Shown: piece by piece, positions 26,403 through 34,369 of the stretch
Layout: each line of letters opens with the position of its first letter
Numbering within the stretch: the stretch's first letter is position 1
Assembly: GCF_018130825.1 (NCBI RefSeq)
Contig: NZ_JAFCJS010000006.1
Location: 186,001-250,000, forward strand
DNA length: 64,000 nt
Direction: 5' to 3'
Origin: Bradyrhizobium liaoningense
Lineage (GTDB): Bacteria > Pseudomonadota > Alphaproteobacteria > Rhizobiales > Xanthobacteraceae
Made by a program: the position numbers and the translations under genes
The notes under the pieces: generated by a model
Database searches by the model: none
What the model was told of the DNA's origin: nothing
What the model saw: the letters and a program-made list of their open reading frames with translations, nothing else

Positions 26403-27482
26403 ATGTCCGCAAACAACGCCTTCCACATTGCCGTGCTCGCCGGTGACGGCATCGGTCCCGAAGTCATGGCGCCGGCGCTCGAGGTGCTGCGCAAGGTCGG
26501 CGAAAAGTCCGGCCTCGGCTTCCGCTTCACCGAGGCGCCGGCCGGCGCCAACAACTATCTCGCCACCGGCAAGTCGATGCCTGATACCACGATCAAGCTG
26601 TGCGAGGAGGCGGATGCGATCCTGCTGGGCGCCTGCGGCCTGCCGTCGGTGCGCTATCCCGACAATACCGAGATCGCGCCGCAGATCGAGCTGCGCTTCA
26701 TCTTCGATCTCTATGCCGGCGTGCGGCCGGCGCGGCTCATTCCGGGCGTGCCCAGCCCGATCGTCGGCGCGGACAAGCGCGGCATCGATCTCGTCGTCAT
26801 CCGCGAGTCCACCGAGGGCCTGTTCGCCTCGATGGGCAAGGGCGTCGTCACCCACGACGATGCGCGCGAGACCATGGTGATCACGCGCCGGACGTCCGAG
26901 CGTCTGTTCGAGTTCTCGTTCCGCCTCGCCGAGCGGCGCAAGGCGCGCGGCAAGCCGGGCGCATTGACCTGCGTCGACAAGGCGAACGTGTTCAAGGCCT
27001 TTGCGTTCTTCCGCGGCATCTTCGACGAGATCGAGAAGAAGCATCCTGGTGTGAAGACCGACCGGCTCTATGTCGATGCCTGCTCGGCGATGCTGGTCAA
27101 GCGTCCCTGGGATTTCGACGTGATGGTGATGGAGAACATGTTCGGCGACATCGTCTCCGACATCACCGCGAGCCTGATCGGCGGCCTCGGCATGGCGCCG
27201 TCCGCCGACATCGGCGACAAATATGCCGTGTTCCAGCCCTGCCACGGCACCGCGCCCGACATCATGGGACAGGGCAAGGCCAACCCCACCGGCATGATCC
27301 TGTCGGCCGCGATGATGCTGGACTGGCTCGCCGAGAAGCATGGCGTGGAGAGTGCGGCGGAAGCGGGCGAGCAAATCGAGCGCGCGGTGGATCAGGTCTA
27401 TGCCGGCGGCATCAAGCCGATGGAGTTCGGCGGCAGCAATGGCACAGCCGACATTACGAAGGCGGTGCTGGGGGCGCTGTAG
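26403..27482 (+). CDS. Isocitrate/isopropylmalate-family dehydrogenase
   Basis: 359 residues. AGDGIGPEVM at the N-terminus, RESTEGLFASMG in the substrate site, DKANVFK with the catalytic lysine, and DVMVMENMFGDIVSD with metal-binding aspartates mark the beta-decarboxylating dehydrogenase family. The sequence departs from canonical LeuB (no leuCD nearby) and could instead act on tartrate, malate or another 2-hydroxyacid. CAGGAA precedes the ATG. A strong hairpin follows the stop. Confidence 0.87.
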   Translation: MSANNAFHIAVLAGDGIGPEVMAPALEVLRKVGEKSGLGFRFTEAPAGANNYLATGKSMPDTTIKLCEEADAILLGACGLPSVRYPDNTEIAPQIELRFIFDLYAGVRPARLIPGVPSPIVGADKRGIDLVVIRESTEGLFASMGKGVVTHDDARETMVITRRTSERLFEFSFRLAERRKARGKPGALTCVDKANVFKAFAFFRGIFDEIEKKHPGVKTDRLYVDACSAMLVKRPWDFDVMVMENMFGDIVSDITASLIGGLGMAPSADIGDKYAVFQPCHGTAPDIMGQGKANPTGMILSAAMMLDWLAEKHGVESAAEAGEQIERAVDQVYAGGIKPMEFGGSNGTADITKAVLGAL

Positions 27483-27501
27483 TCAACGTGCGCGCGTGAA
27501 A

Positions 27502-27522
27502 AAGGGGCCCTCGGGGCCCCTT
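27502..27522. terminator. Hairpin terminator between convergent genes
   Basis: AAGGGGCCC-TCG-GGGCCCCTT, a perfect 9-bp stem with a 3-nt loop, flanked by A-run GAAAAA on the left and TT on the right. It lies between the dehydrogenase (plus) and the small exported protein (minus) and can end both transcripts; the A-run gives a T-run for the minus strand. Confidence 0.85.
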
Positions 27523-27528
27523 CGTCGA

Positions 27529-27810
27529 TTACCAGCGACGCCAGTGGCGGTGGCCGTAATAGCCATATGGCCGTGGCCCGTAGAAGCGGCGCGCGCCGTA
27601 ATAGCCATAGGCACCGTAATAGTTCGGTCGCCACCAGCAGCGGCCCCAGGCATTGCAGACCATGCGGACCTGATCGACGTCCGCAGCCGGACCGCTCGCG
27701 ATCCGGTCGGCTTGCGGAATGCCGTTCGGCATCGCCGCGAGCGCTTGCCCTGACGCCAGCGCCGCGCCGCCCAGGGCAGCCAGACCAAGAACAGCAAATT
27801 TGAGTTTCAT
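27529..27810 (-). CDS. Small exported Gly/Tyr-rich protein
   Basis: 93 residues. A signal peptide (MKLKFAVLGLAALGGAALAS…ALA) is followed by a segment with paired cysteines (MVCNAWGRCWW) and a C-terminus made of Tyr, Gly, Arg and His (YYGAYGYYGARRFYG…HRHWRRW). Such tails are common in small rhizobial envelope proteins of unknown role. GGGAGAGCGCG precedes the ATG at 27810; a slightly longer frame to 27825 lacks a ribosome site. Not further identified. Confidence 0.75.
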   Translation of the reverse strand: MKLKFAVLGLAALGGAALASGQALAAMPNGIPQADRIASGPAADVDQVRMVCNAWGRCWWRPNYYGAYGYYGARRFYGPRPYGYYGHRHWRRW

Positions 27811-27915
27811 CGCGCTCTCCCTCATTGGTGGCGGAAGAACCTGCGACGGATCAATTGGTTGCTACCGCGGTGCGAGCGGACGAGGAATTTAATCTTCCTG
27901 AATGAAGGTTCAGCT

Positions 27916-28731
27916 TTACTTCCCCTGGAACCGCGGCTTGCGCTTCTCCATGAAGGCCTGCCGGCCCTCGCGGAAATCCGCGCTGTCCATGCATGCGGTG
28001 CCGATCGCCTTGATCGCGTCCATGTCGCGCGCGCTCTCGTCCTTCAAGACCTGCACGATGGTGATCTTGGCGGCCTTGATCGCGAGCGGGGCGTTCTGCG
28101 AGATCGTCTCGGCAATCGCCATGGTCTCGCCCCAGAGCTGGTCGTCCGGAAACACGCGCTCGACGAGGCCGATGCGCAGCGCCTCGGTGGAATCGATGCG
28201 CATGCCCGTGTACATCAGAAGCCGCGCCCAGGACGGGCCGACCAGCGACACCAGGTGCTTCAGGCCGTCATAGCCATAGGCGATGCCGAGCCTGGCCGCG
28301 GGGATGCCGAACTGGCTGCCATGTGCAGCGAGGCGGATGTCGGCGAGCATCGCGACCTGCATGCCGCCGCCGAGGCAAAAACCCTGGATGCAGGCGATGG
28401 TCGGCTTGGGATAGTCGGCGAGCAGCGCGCGCTGGGCGACGCTGCGCCTGGCATATTCCTCGGACGCGGCGGCGTTGTGGCGCGTCTTCTCGAACTGGCT
28501 GATGTCGGCGCCCGAGACGAACGCCTTGCCGCCGGCGCCGCGCAGGATCACGACGCGCACGGCCTCGTCGTCGCGCAGGGCCGTGAGCGCCTCGCCAAAG
28601 CCCTCCCACATCTCCAGTGACATCGCATTGCGCTTGTCGGGATTGTTGAAGGTGATCACGCCGACGCCATCGGTGGCGTGCTGGAGGATATTGCCGTCGG
28701 CGTAGGATTTTTCGTTGGAAATCTCGGGCAT
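27916..28731 (-). CDS. Enoyl-CoA hydratase/isomerase family protein
   Basis: 271 residues from MPEISNEKSYADG. Crotonase-fold features: ITFNNPDKRNAMS, the oxyanion segment GKAFVSGADISQF, and CIQGFCLGGGMQVAMLADIR, in which the hydratase glutamates are not both in the usual places, so another crotonase-family reaction is possible. An earlier frame start at 28845 is not protein-like. It stands alone on the minus strand, 118 nt downstream of the L,D-transpeptidase start-side neighbour's end. Confidence 0.88.
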   Translation of the reverse strand: MPEISNEKSYADGNILQHATDGVGVITFNNPDKRNAMSLEMWEGFGEALTALRDDEAVRVVILRGAGGKAFVSGADISQFEKTRHNAAASEEYARRSVAQRALLADYPKPTIACIQGFCLGGGMQVAMLADIRLAAHGSQFGIPAARLGIAYGYDGLKHLVSLVGPSWARLLMYTGMRIDSTEALRIGLVERVFPDDQLWGETMAIAETISQNAPLAIKAAKITIVQVLKDESARDMDAIKAIGTACMDSADFREGRQAFMEKRKPRFQGK

Positions 28732-28849
28732 CGCGCGCTCGCGTGTTGTTGGCGAGGCGCAATGTGCGGCCGGGCTGAGGCCGGGGTCAACCGCGGCAGG
28801 GCGAGGGGCTTTGCACGAGCCTGTGCCGCGATTGCATGGCGCCAAGCGC

Positions 28850-30199
28850 CTATTGCGTCACATGCATGTGCGCGGTCAGCGGATGGCCGGCGGCCCTGCC
28901 GAAGAACGCCGCCTCCTCGGCGGTCGCCTCCAGCAGCTGCTCGTCCTGGTTATAGACGTCGTTGCGGAACTGGATGGTCTGGTCCTTGGTCATCCATGCC
29001 GTGAGATAGATCCAGGCCACCGGCACCTTCTTCGCCATGGCGACCTCGAGGTGCTGGCCGCTGGCGATCTCCGCGTCGATCGCGGCGCGGCCCCATTTCG
29101 GCTGGTCCTTGAGCAACCAGGCGGCGAGGTCGCGCACATTGTCGACGCGCGAGCAGCCGTGGGAATCGAAGCGGTAGTCGTCGCTGAACAAATTGCGCTG
29201 GTTGGTGTCGTGCATGTAGACCGAATAGGAATTCGGCATGTCGATCTTGACGGCGCCGAGCGCGTTGAAGGTGCCGTTGTGCTGACGCACCGTGAAGTTC
29301 GGCGTGCGCGTGCCGGACCAGTCGACCGAATGCGGATCGATCGGATTGTCGTGGGCGTCGAGCACCTCCATGTGCATGCGCGACAGATAGGTCGGATCTT
29401 TCCGCATATGCGCCGAGATCTCGGTCTTCGCGATCGAGGCCGGCACCGTCCAGGTCGGATTGAGGACGACGCTGGTGATCTGGGCCGTCAGCGTCGGCGA
29501 GGGCTTTTCGGTCTTGCCGACGATGACGCGATAGCGCCGCACCACGACGTCGTTCTCGACCGCCTCGGCAAAGGCGGCGGGGATGTTGACCACGACATAA
29601 CGCTGGCCGAAGCCGAAGTTCATGTTCTCGAGCCGCTCGAGCGAGGCCTCCAACTGGCGGATGCGCTTCTGCACGGAGACGTTCATCGCCGCCAGCGTGC
29701 GCGGCGTCACCGTGCCGGTCGGCGCGAGGCCATGGCGTGCCTGGAAGCGCTTCACCGCGTCGGCGAGATCCTGGTCGAACGCGCCGCTGGTCTTGTCGGC
29801 GGAAAGATCGCCGGAGAGGATCAGCCGCTTGCGCAGGAGATCGTCGCTCGTGCCCTGGACGCCGAGCGCGAATTTGGCATCCGCGGGGATCGTCGGCCAG
29901 CCGCCGCGCACGGCGAGCGCGGAATAGCTGAACGCGGCCTCCTTGATGCGCTGGGCAGAGCCTTCGTCATAGGTCGGCTCGTGCGTCAGCGCGAGCGCTG
30001 CGGCCGAACGGCTTTCCGGCGTCGAGGCGGGCGTCGTGGCGGTTTTCGGCGCGGCCGCGTGGGCCGGATTGGCCGCGGCCGGCATTGTCCCGGCCGTCGC
30101 CGCCTTGGGCGTGGCCTGTCCAACGGTCTCGGTTTGCGCGAGCGCCGAGGCGCTGGCGAGCACGCCGACGGCAATGATCATCGCATGGCGTTTCGACAT
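28850..30199 (-). CDS. Murein L,D-transpeptidase (YcbB-like) with peptidoglycan-binding domain
   Basis: 449 residues from MSKRHAMIIAVGV. A signal peptide is followed by an Ala/Pro/Thr-rich linker (about 25-70), a peptidoglycan-binding domain (DQDLADAVKRFQARHGLAPTG) and a YkuD catalytic domain with the active-site SHGCSRV (HGCxR). It forms 3-3 cross-links in cell-wall peptidoglycan or attaches proteins to it, acting in the periplasm. MSKRH is chosen because GGGA lies 5 nt upstream; MGKM 6 codons earlier is possible. Confidence 0.88.
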   Translation of the reverse strand: MSKRHAMIIAVGVLASASALAQTETVGQATPKAATAGTMPAAANPAHAAAPKTATTPASTPESRSAAALALTHEPTYDEGSAQRIKEAAFSYSALAVRGGWPTIPADAKFALGVQGTSDDLLRKRLILSGDLSADKTSGAFDQDLADAVKRFQARHGLAPTGTVTPRTLAAMNVSVQKRIRQLEASLERLENMNFGFGQRYVVVNIPAAFAEAVENDVVVRRYRVIVGKTEKPSPTLTAQITSVVLNPTWTVPASIAKTEISAHMRKDPTYLSRMHMEVLDAHDNPIDPHSVDWSGTRTPNFTVRQHNGTFNALGAVKIDMPNSYSVYMHDTNQRNLFSDDYRFDSHGCSRVDNVRDLAAWLLKDQPKWGRAAIDAEIASGQHLEVAMAKKVPVAWIYLTAWMTKDQTIQFRNDVYNQDEQLLEATAEEAAFFGRAAGHPLTAHMHVTQ

Positions 30200-30613
30200 G
30201 TGTCCCATTTTCCCCATGAGAGCGAGGCCCGGACGGGCGCTCGCATTGGCAATTTTCGGTCGTCGTGCCGCGTGCGCCGATTGGTGAAATCGGCGGAAAA
30301 TTAGGCCACCGGTGTTGAGGTCCCATTAAGCACGGCCGTCGAAAGCTCCGCGCGTCCGCTGCGGAGGCTCTCGATTGGGTCGCGGCAGGGCCGGGATGGG
30401 TTCGCGAAAACCGCGATGGGGAAGGGGAAAGGGCAAGAAAAAGGCACAAGAAAAAGGGGCGGTCAGGCCGCCCCGAAAAACGAAGGCCGCGCGCGGATGG
30501 CGCACGCCAAATCTGGTTCAGAAGATCTGATCCAGCCGATCTCGTCCAATCCGGCCGCGCCCCCGCGACGCGGCGGATTGAACGTTGGCCGTCAAGGCCA
30601 GGCCGCCGATCGC
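30200..30613. other. Non-coding interval before the XRE regulator's end
   Basis: 414 nt without a convincing gene. It holds the promoter region of the L,D-transpeptidase at its left end and a T-run terminator for the minus-strand regulator genes at 30456-30474. The rest is GC-rich with short A-rich runs (GGGAAAGGGCAAGAAAAAGG); nothing else was recognised. Confidence 0.6.
30456..30474 (-). terminator. Intrinsic terminator downstream of the XRE regulator gene
   Basis: On the minus strand GGGGCGG-CCTGA-CCGCCCC followed by TTTTT, a 7-bp stem with a classical U-tract. It lies about 140 nt beyond the stop of the XRE regulator, the last gene of the LysR-XRE pair. Confidence 0.85.
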
Positions 30614-31006
30614 TCAGCTTTCGTTGGCCGCGATCGATTCCATCAGCGAGACGAGCTGACGCTGCACCGTCTGGTCCTTGATCTTGCTGTAGGCGCGCAG
30701 CAGGCGGAGGCTGAAAGCCGAATCGAGGAAGAGCAGGCTTTCGACTTCGCGCGCCTTGTTGTCGCCGTCATAGAAGAAGGTCACGGGCACGTCGAGGGCG
30801 GAGGCGATCTGCTGCAGGCGGGCTGCGCCGACGCGATTGACGCCCTTCTCGTATTTCTGGACCTGCTGGAAGCTCACGCCGAGCTTTTCGCCGAGCTCGG
30901 CCTGCGAGATCTTCATCTCGACGCGCCGCAGACGGATCCGCTTGCCAAGCTCGATGTCCGGCTTGCCGGCACTGCGCTGCTTCATTCTTTTCGCCGCTGT
31001 TTTCAT
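30614..31006 (-). CDS. XRE-family helix-turn-helix regulator (PhrR/PraR-like)
   Basis: 130 residues. The HTH is at about 21-75: RIRLRRVEMKISQAELGEKL…SFQQVQKYEKG, very like rhizobial PhrR/PraR regulators, which control stress or biofilm and quorum-sensing genes. The C-terminal part is helical (LLRAYSKIKDQTVQRQLVSL) and may mediate dimerisation. It starts 10 nt after the end of the LysR gene and is probably cotranscribed with it; a T-run terminator lies downstream. The name is by resemblance, not proven. Confidence 0.85.
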   Translation of the reverse strand: MKTAAKRMKQRSAGKPDIELGKRIRLRRVEMKISQAELGEKLGVSFQQVQKYEKGVNRVGAARLQQIASALDVPVTFFYDGDNKAREVESLLFLDSAFSLRLLRAYSKIKDQTVQRQLVSLMESIAANES

Positions 31007-31015
31007 CGTCGTTTC

Positions 31016-32062
31016 TCACCGTTCTTCGGTTGAAAATCCCCCGAAGAGCTGGGTCAGGGGTTCGCCCATATACGAGTCCTTGAATTCATGCGGGTGCACG
31101 AACTCTTCCTTAAACCACGGGAAGCGAGCCGGATTGAAAGCCTCGATCAGCCAGTCAATCATGTGCCGTACGCGCGGGATGCGGCCGCTACCGGGATGGT
31201 AGGACAACCAGATATCCAGCGGTCGGTTCAATTCGACCTCCAGTGGAATCAACTTCCCGCCAAGCGCAATGGCGTAACTCGGGAATACGCCGATTCCGGC
31301 GCCATTCGCGACCGCCCAGTAATTGGCGCTTGAGACGTTGGTCTTCATGACCAGAAGGTCACGTTCCTGAACGCCCGGGAAGAAGCTCTCAAAAGTCTCC
31401 TTGGCGGCGAGCTGGTCGGCGAATTGCAGCACCAGGCGGTGCTTGATCAATTCATGGGCCGAGCGCGGCGTGCCGTATTTCTCGAGGTATTTCTCCGAAG
31501 CCCAGAACATCAGATGCATGCGGCCGAGCCGCACCAGCTTGACGTCGAGCGCAGAAGGCCGGGACAGATGGATGGCGACGTCGGCCTCGTGGCGCGAGAC
31601 GTCGGCCGAGCGCATCGCGCAATGCAGGTCGACCAGGATCTTCGGATAGGCCTGCTGAAATTCGACCAGGCGCGGGGCGAGCCAGAACGTGCCGAGACCC
31701 TCGGTGACGGCGACGCGGACCTCGCCGGACAGCGCATTGCCGGTCGAATCGCTGGTGCGCAACACGTCGAACGCGGCTGCTTCCATCCGCTCGACCGCGG
31801 AGACGACGAGCGCGCCCTCGTCGGTCAGATGAGTGCCGTGGACGTCGCGGGTGAACAGAGTCGTGCCGGTCTGGCGCTCGAAATCATCAATGCGGCGGCG
31901 GACAGCGTTGATCGACAGCGACAGCCGTTCGGCTGCCGAGCGGAAACTTCCGCAGCGAACGACCTCCAGGAAGATGCGCGCCGCATCCCAATCGGAGAGG
32001 CCGCTGAGATTTGCTTTTAAGCGTTCCTCTGGAGGAACGCCCCTTTCCGCCAAGGAGTGCAT
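31016..32062 (-). CDS. LysR-family transcriptional regulator
   Basis: 348 residues, longer than the usual 290-310 because of an N-terminal extension (about 25 residues) and a C-terminal tail. HTH: LEVVRCGSFRSAAERLSLSINAVRRRIDDFERQTGTTLF; the recognition helix is less typical than in most LysR proteins (NAVRRRI where most have PAVSRQI). The rest is a periplasmic-binding-like effector domain. It forms a unit with the XRE regulator. The target is not obvious: the adjacent upstream region 32063-32546 lacks a clear gene. Confidence 0.88.
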   Translation of the reverse strand: MHSLAERGVPPEERLKANLSGLSDWDAARIFLEVVRCGSFRSAAERLSLSINAVRRRIDDFERQTGTTLFTRDVHGTHLTDEGALVVSAVERMEAAAFDVLRTSDSTGNALSGEVRVAVTEGLGTFWLAPRLVEFQQAYPKILVDLHCAMRSADVSRHEADVAIHLSRPSALDVKLVRLGRMHLMFWASEKYLEKYGTPRSAHELIKHRLVLQFADQLAAKETFESFFPGVQERDLLVMKTNVSSANYWAVANGAGIGVFPSYAIALGGKLIPLEVELNRPLDIWLSYHPGSGRIPRVRHMIDWLIEAFNPARFPWFKEEFVHPHEFKDSYMGEPLTQLFGGFSTEER

Positions 32063-32546
32063 ACAAGTCCCTTCAGGTGGCTAAACTGGCAGAATCTGGC
32101 GCAAACCACAACCACGGCGGGTTGCGGGGTGACGAGTTTTGAACGTCATCCTTACTGCCTCGCGAGTGGTATTCAGGTGCGGCCACGGGCTGGGAATCGG
32201 GCAGACGATCGCCTGAACTGAGGGGTGTCGCGTGAGTTCCGTTGCGAGCCTTGAGATGGCTGCGGGATTGTCGGCGCTGTCCGCAATGGACGTCCTTGCG
32301 CAGGTGGCGCTTCCAACTCCCGGAATGGATCAATTACAGCGCAGCGGGCGTTCTGTCCCTGGCTGCTTCGACGATAGCCAACGGTGCGGCGGGCCGATGT
32401 TCGCCGGAACCGCAGATTCAGCGCAGAAACACATTGAAATCATGTTCAGAGGCGTAGCGGCCTCGTGTTATCCTTGGTCTCCCATGGGGGCCAAAGGGGT
32501 CGTCGCTACTACGTCTCGCAGGCCGAATTAACGGAAAGAACGACCG
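32063..32546. other. 484-nt interval without a convincing gene; possible decayed sequence
   Basis: Open frames here (for example 32232-32531, plus strand) have no recognisable domain, no good ribosome site and mutually contradictory frames. Near 32462-32525 one frame reads SHGGQRGRRYYVSQAEL, faintly reminiscent of the zinc-ribbon end of serine recombinases (…RYRYYVS…), preceded by an in-frame stop. This could be a relic but is weak. It also contains the LysR promoter. Confidence 0.3.
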
Positions 32547-32813
32547 GTGTCGCATTCAGACGAACAGTTGCAGTCCGTGCTGGAAACGCTTGAGGAGTGC
32601 CGCAGGGCGCTCAACGAGATGAACAGTCGTGAGTCGGCCGAGCTGCTGTCGATTGTCATCCTCGACGTGCGGATGAAACTCAAAGGAATTGATAGCGCCG
32701 ATCTCAAGGCGCTGTGCGACGAAATGCTGCGGAACGCCGGAAGCGAACCGCAGCCCCCTTCCAAGCAGACGCAGGACCAGCCCCGGCGTCCGCTGCTCCG
32801 CGTGGTGAAGTAG
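32547..32813 (+). CDS. Small conserved-looking protein of unknown function
   Basis: 88 residues, GTG start at 32547 with GGAAAG upstream. Mostly helical and amphipathic (QLQSVLETLEECRRALNEMN), with a Pro/Gln/Arg-rich tail (about 70-88). No signal peptide, membrane segment or known domain seen. Codon use is normal for the region, which supports a real gene. Neighbours do not suggest a role. Confidence 0.6.
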   Translation: MSHSDEQLQSVLETLEECRRALNEMNSRESAELLSIVILDVRMKLKGIDSADLKALCDEMLRNAGSEPQPPSKQTQDQPRRPLLRVVK

Positions 32814-33016
32814 CCACGCCGCCGAGTCTCGCTTTTTGGCGAGGTTTGTGCGCGTCCCGATGCCGCATCTGTGATCACGGACGGCATCGGGAGGAGCCCT
32901 GGTTTTGTGCGCCTCTGTTGCGCATTCTCCGGCATCGGCTACACCAGAGCCGGTGCTCCGGGCCGCGCGCATTCACCGCGCGCCGCGCTGGGGCCTGAGA
33001 TGGCTCCGACTGCATC

Positions 33017-33748
33017 ATGCAAAATGTTTCGATCCCGGCGGCGCTGATTGCCGGCCTCGTCAGCTTCCTCTCCCCTTGCGTCCTGCCGCTGGTTCCGCCC
33101 TACCTGATCTATCTCACGGGCGCGACGATCGAGCATGTCGAGAGCGAGGAGCCGGCCTCGGCTTCCAAGCGCGCGATCATGATGTCGGCGCTGCTGTTCG
33201 TGCTCGGCTTCTCCACGGTGTTCGTGGCGCTCGGCGCCAGCGCCTCGCTGATCGGCGGGCTGATCCGGGCCTGGTCGGCCGAGCTGTCGATCCTCGCCGG
33301 CATCGTCATCATCATCATGGGCCTGCACTTCCTCGGCCTGACGCGCATCGGCCTGTTGATGCGCGAGGGTCGGCTGCCGATCCCAAAACCCGTCGGGCTC
33401 TGGGGCGCCTACATCATGGGGCTCGCCTTTGCGTTCGGCTGGACGCCCTGCATCGGTCCGATCCTGGCTGCGATCCTCTCGATCGCCGCGGCCGAGGCCA
33501 CGGTGACGAAGGGCGCAGGTCTGCTCGCAGTCTATTCGGCCGGCCTCGGCATTCCCTTCCTGATCGCCGCGCTGATGATCGAACAGTTCTCGACGCTGTT
33601 CGCGCGCATGAAGGGCCAGCTCGTCAATGTCGAGCGCGCCATGGGCGTGTTGATGGTGATCACCGGCATCGGCTTTCTCACCGGCGCGGTTTCGAATGTG
33701 AGCATTTGGCTGCTCGAGACGTTTCCGGCGCTGCAGACGATCGGGTAG
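33017..33748 (+). CDS. ccdA: Cytochrome c biogenesis/thiol-transfer protein CcdA
   Basis: 243 residues, six predicted membrane helices. The two redox cysteines are in SPCVLPLVPPY (Cys21) and GWTPCIGP (Cys145), the family's conserved pair. CcdA carries electrons from cytosolic thioredoxin across the membrane to reduce periplasmic disulfides, as needed for c-type cytochrome maturation; the cbb3 cytochromes in this window would depend on such activity. No thioredoxin-like partner gene is adjacent. The ATG at 33017 opens directly onto helix 1. Confidence 0.92.
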   Translation: MQNVSIPAALIAGLVSFLSPCVLPLVPPYLIYLTGATIEHVESEEPASASKRAIMMSALLFVLGFSTVFVALGASASLIGGLIRAWSAELSILAGIVIIIMGLHFLGLTRIGLLMREGRLPIPKPVGLWGAYIMGLAFAFGWTPCIGPILAAILSIAAAEATVTKGAGLLAVYSAGLGIPFLIAALMIEQFSTLFARMKGQLVNVERAMGVLMVITGIGFLTGAVSNVSIWLLETFPALQTIG

Positions 33749-33897
33749 GGCGCAACCATCCGGCAGGCGAAGACCGGGTTTTCACGGATGGAACCCGAAC
33801 GGATCGCCGGTCATGCTCACGCTGCGGAGCGTGCTGGATAACAACCTTTTTAGTCCCGGGACGTTGGAGTTAGGGACAACCACATGGTGGAGATCAC

Positions 33898-34170
33898 GTG
33901 ACCAAGACACTGCGCTTAGAGCCCCTGTCGAACAACGCGGCTTTGGTCGCCTGGCAATTCGTCGGTCAGCCGTTGCAGGAATGGCCGAGCTGGGTGCAGT
34001 CGATCTGTTCGCTTCAGAAGGATGCCGAGGGAAAGTTCGAGCTTCGGCACGAGCGACGCAGCGGCACGCAGATCGTCTATCTCGGCGAGTGGCTCGTGCG
34101 GGATCTGGACGGCGGCGTCGACTTTTATACGGACTCCGAGATCTGGGCGCGGTTCGCCGCGAAGCGCTAG
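33898..34170 (+). CDS. Small protein of unknown function
   Basis: 90 residues, GTG start at 33898 with GGTGGAGATCAC upstream. Rich in Trp and charged residues (WPSWVQSICSLQ, LGEWLVRDLDGGVDFY). No known domain, signal peptide or helix-membrane segment recognised. The frame has codon use like its neighbours. It lies between ccdA and the haem peroxidase with no clear operon link. Confidence 0.6.
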   Translation: MTKTLRLEPLSNNAALVAWQFVGQPLQEWPSWVQSICSLQKDAEGKFELRHERRSGTQIVYLGEWLVRDLDGGVDFYTDSEIWARFAAKR

Positions 34171-34369
34171 CATTCAATCAACAGCGCGTGTTCGGGTGGG
34201 GCAAAACGCCTCGCTGATGAAGCTCTCTGCGAAATACAATCTGTGGTAATATTTCGTGTTACTGCACCCAGAGGGGCAATTTTCGAAAACCTATACTGAC
34301 ACGAGTATTTTGGAACAATCGACAGACTTCCTCGCCCCTCTCCCTTTTCAGCATTTCAAGGAGCAAGCG

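Noticed and set aside
26403..27482. Naming the dehydrogenase leuB
   Set aside because: The family motifs are present, but no leuC/leuD is nearby and the sequence departs from typical LeuB; substrate left open.
32232..32531. 99-codon plus-strand frame
   Set aside because: No ribosome site, no domain and inconsistent neighbouring frames; treated as non-coding.
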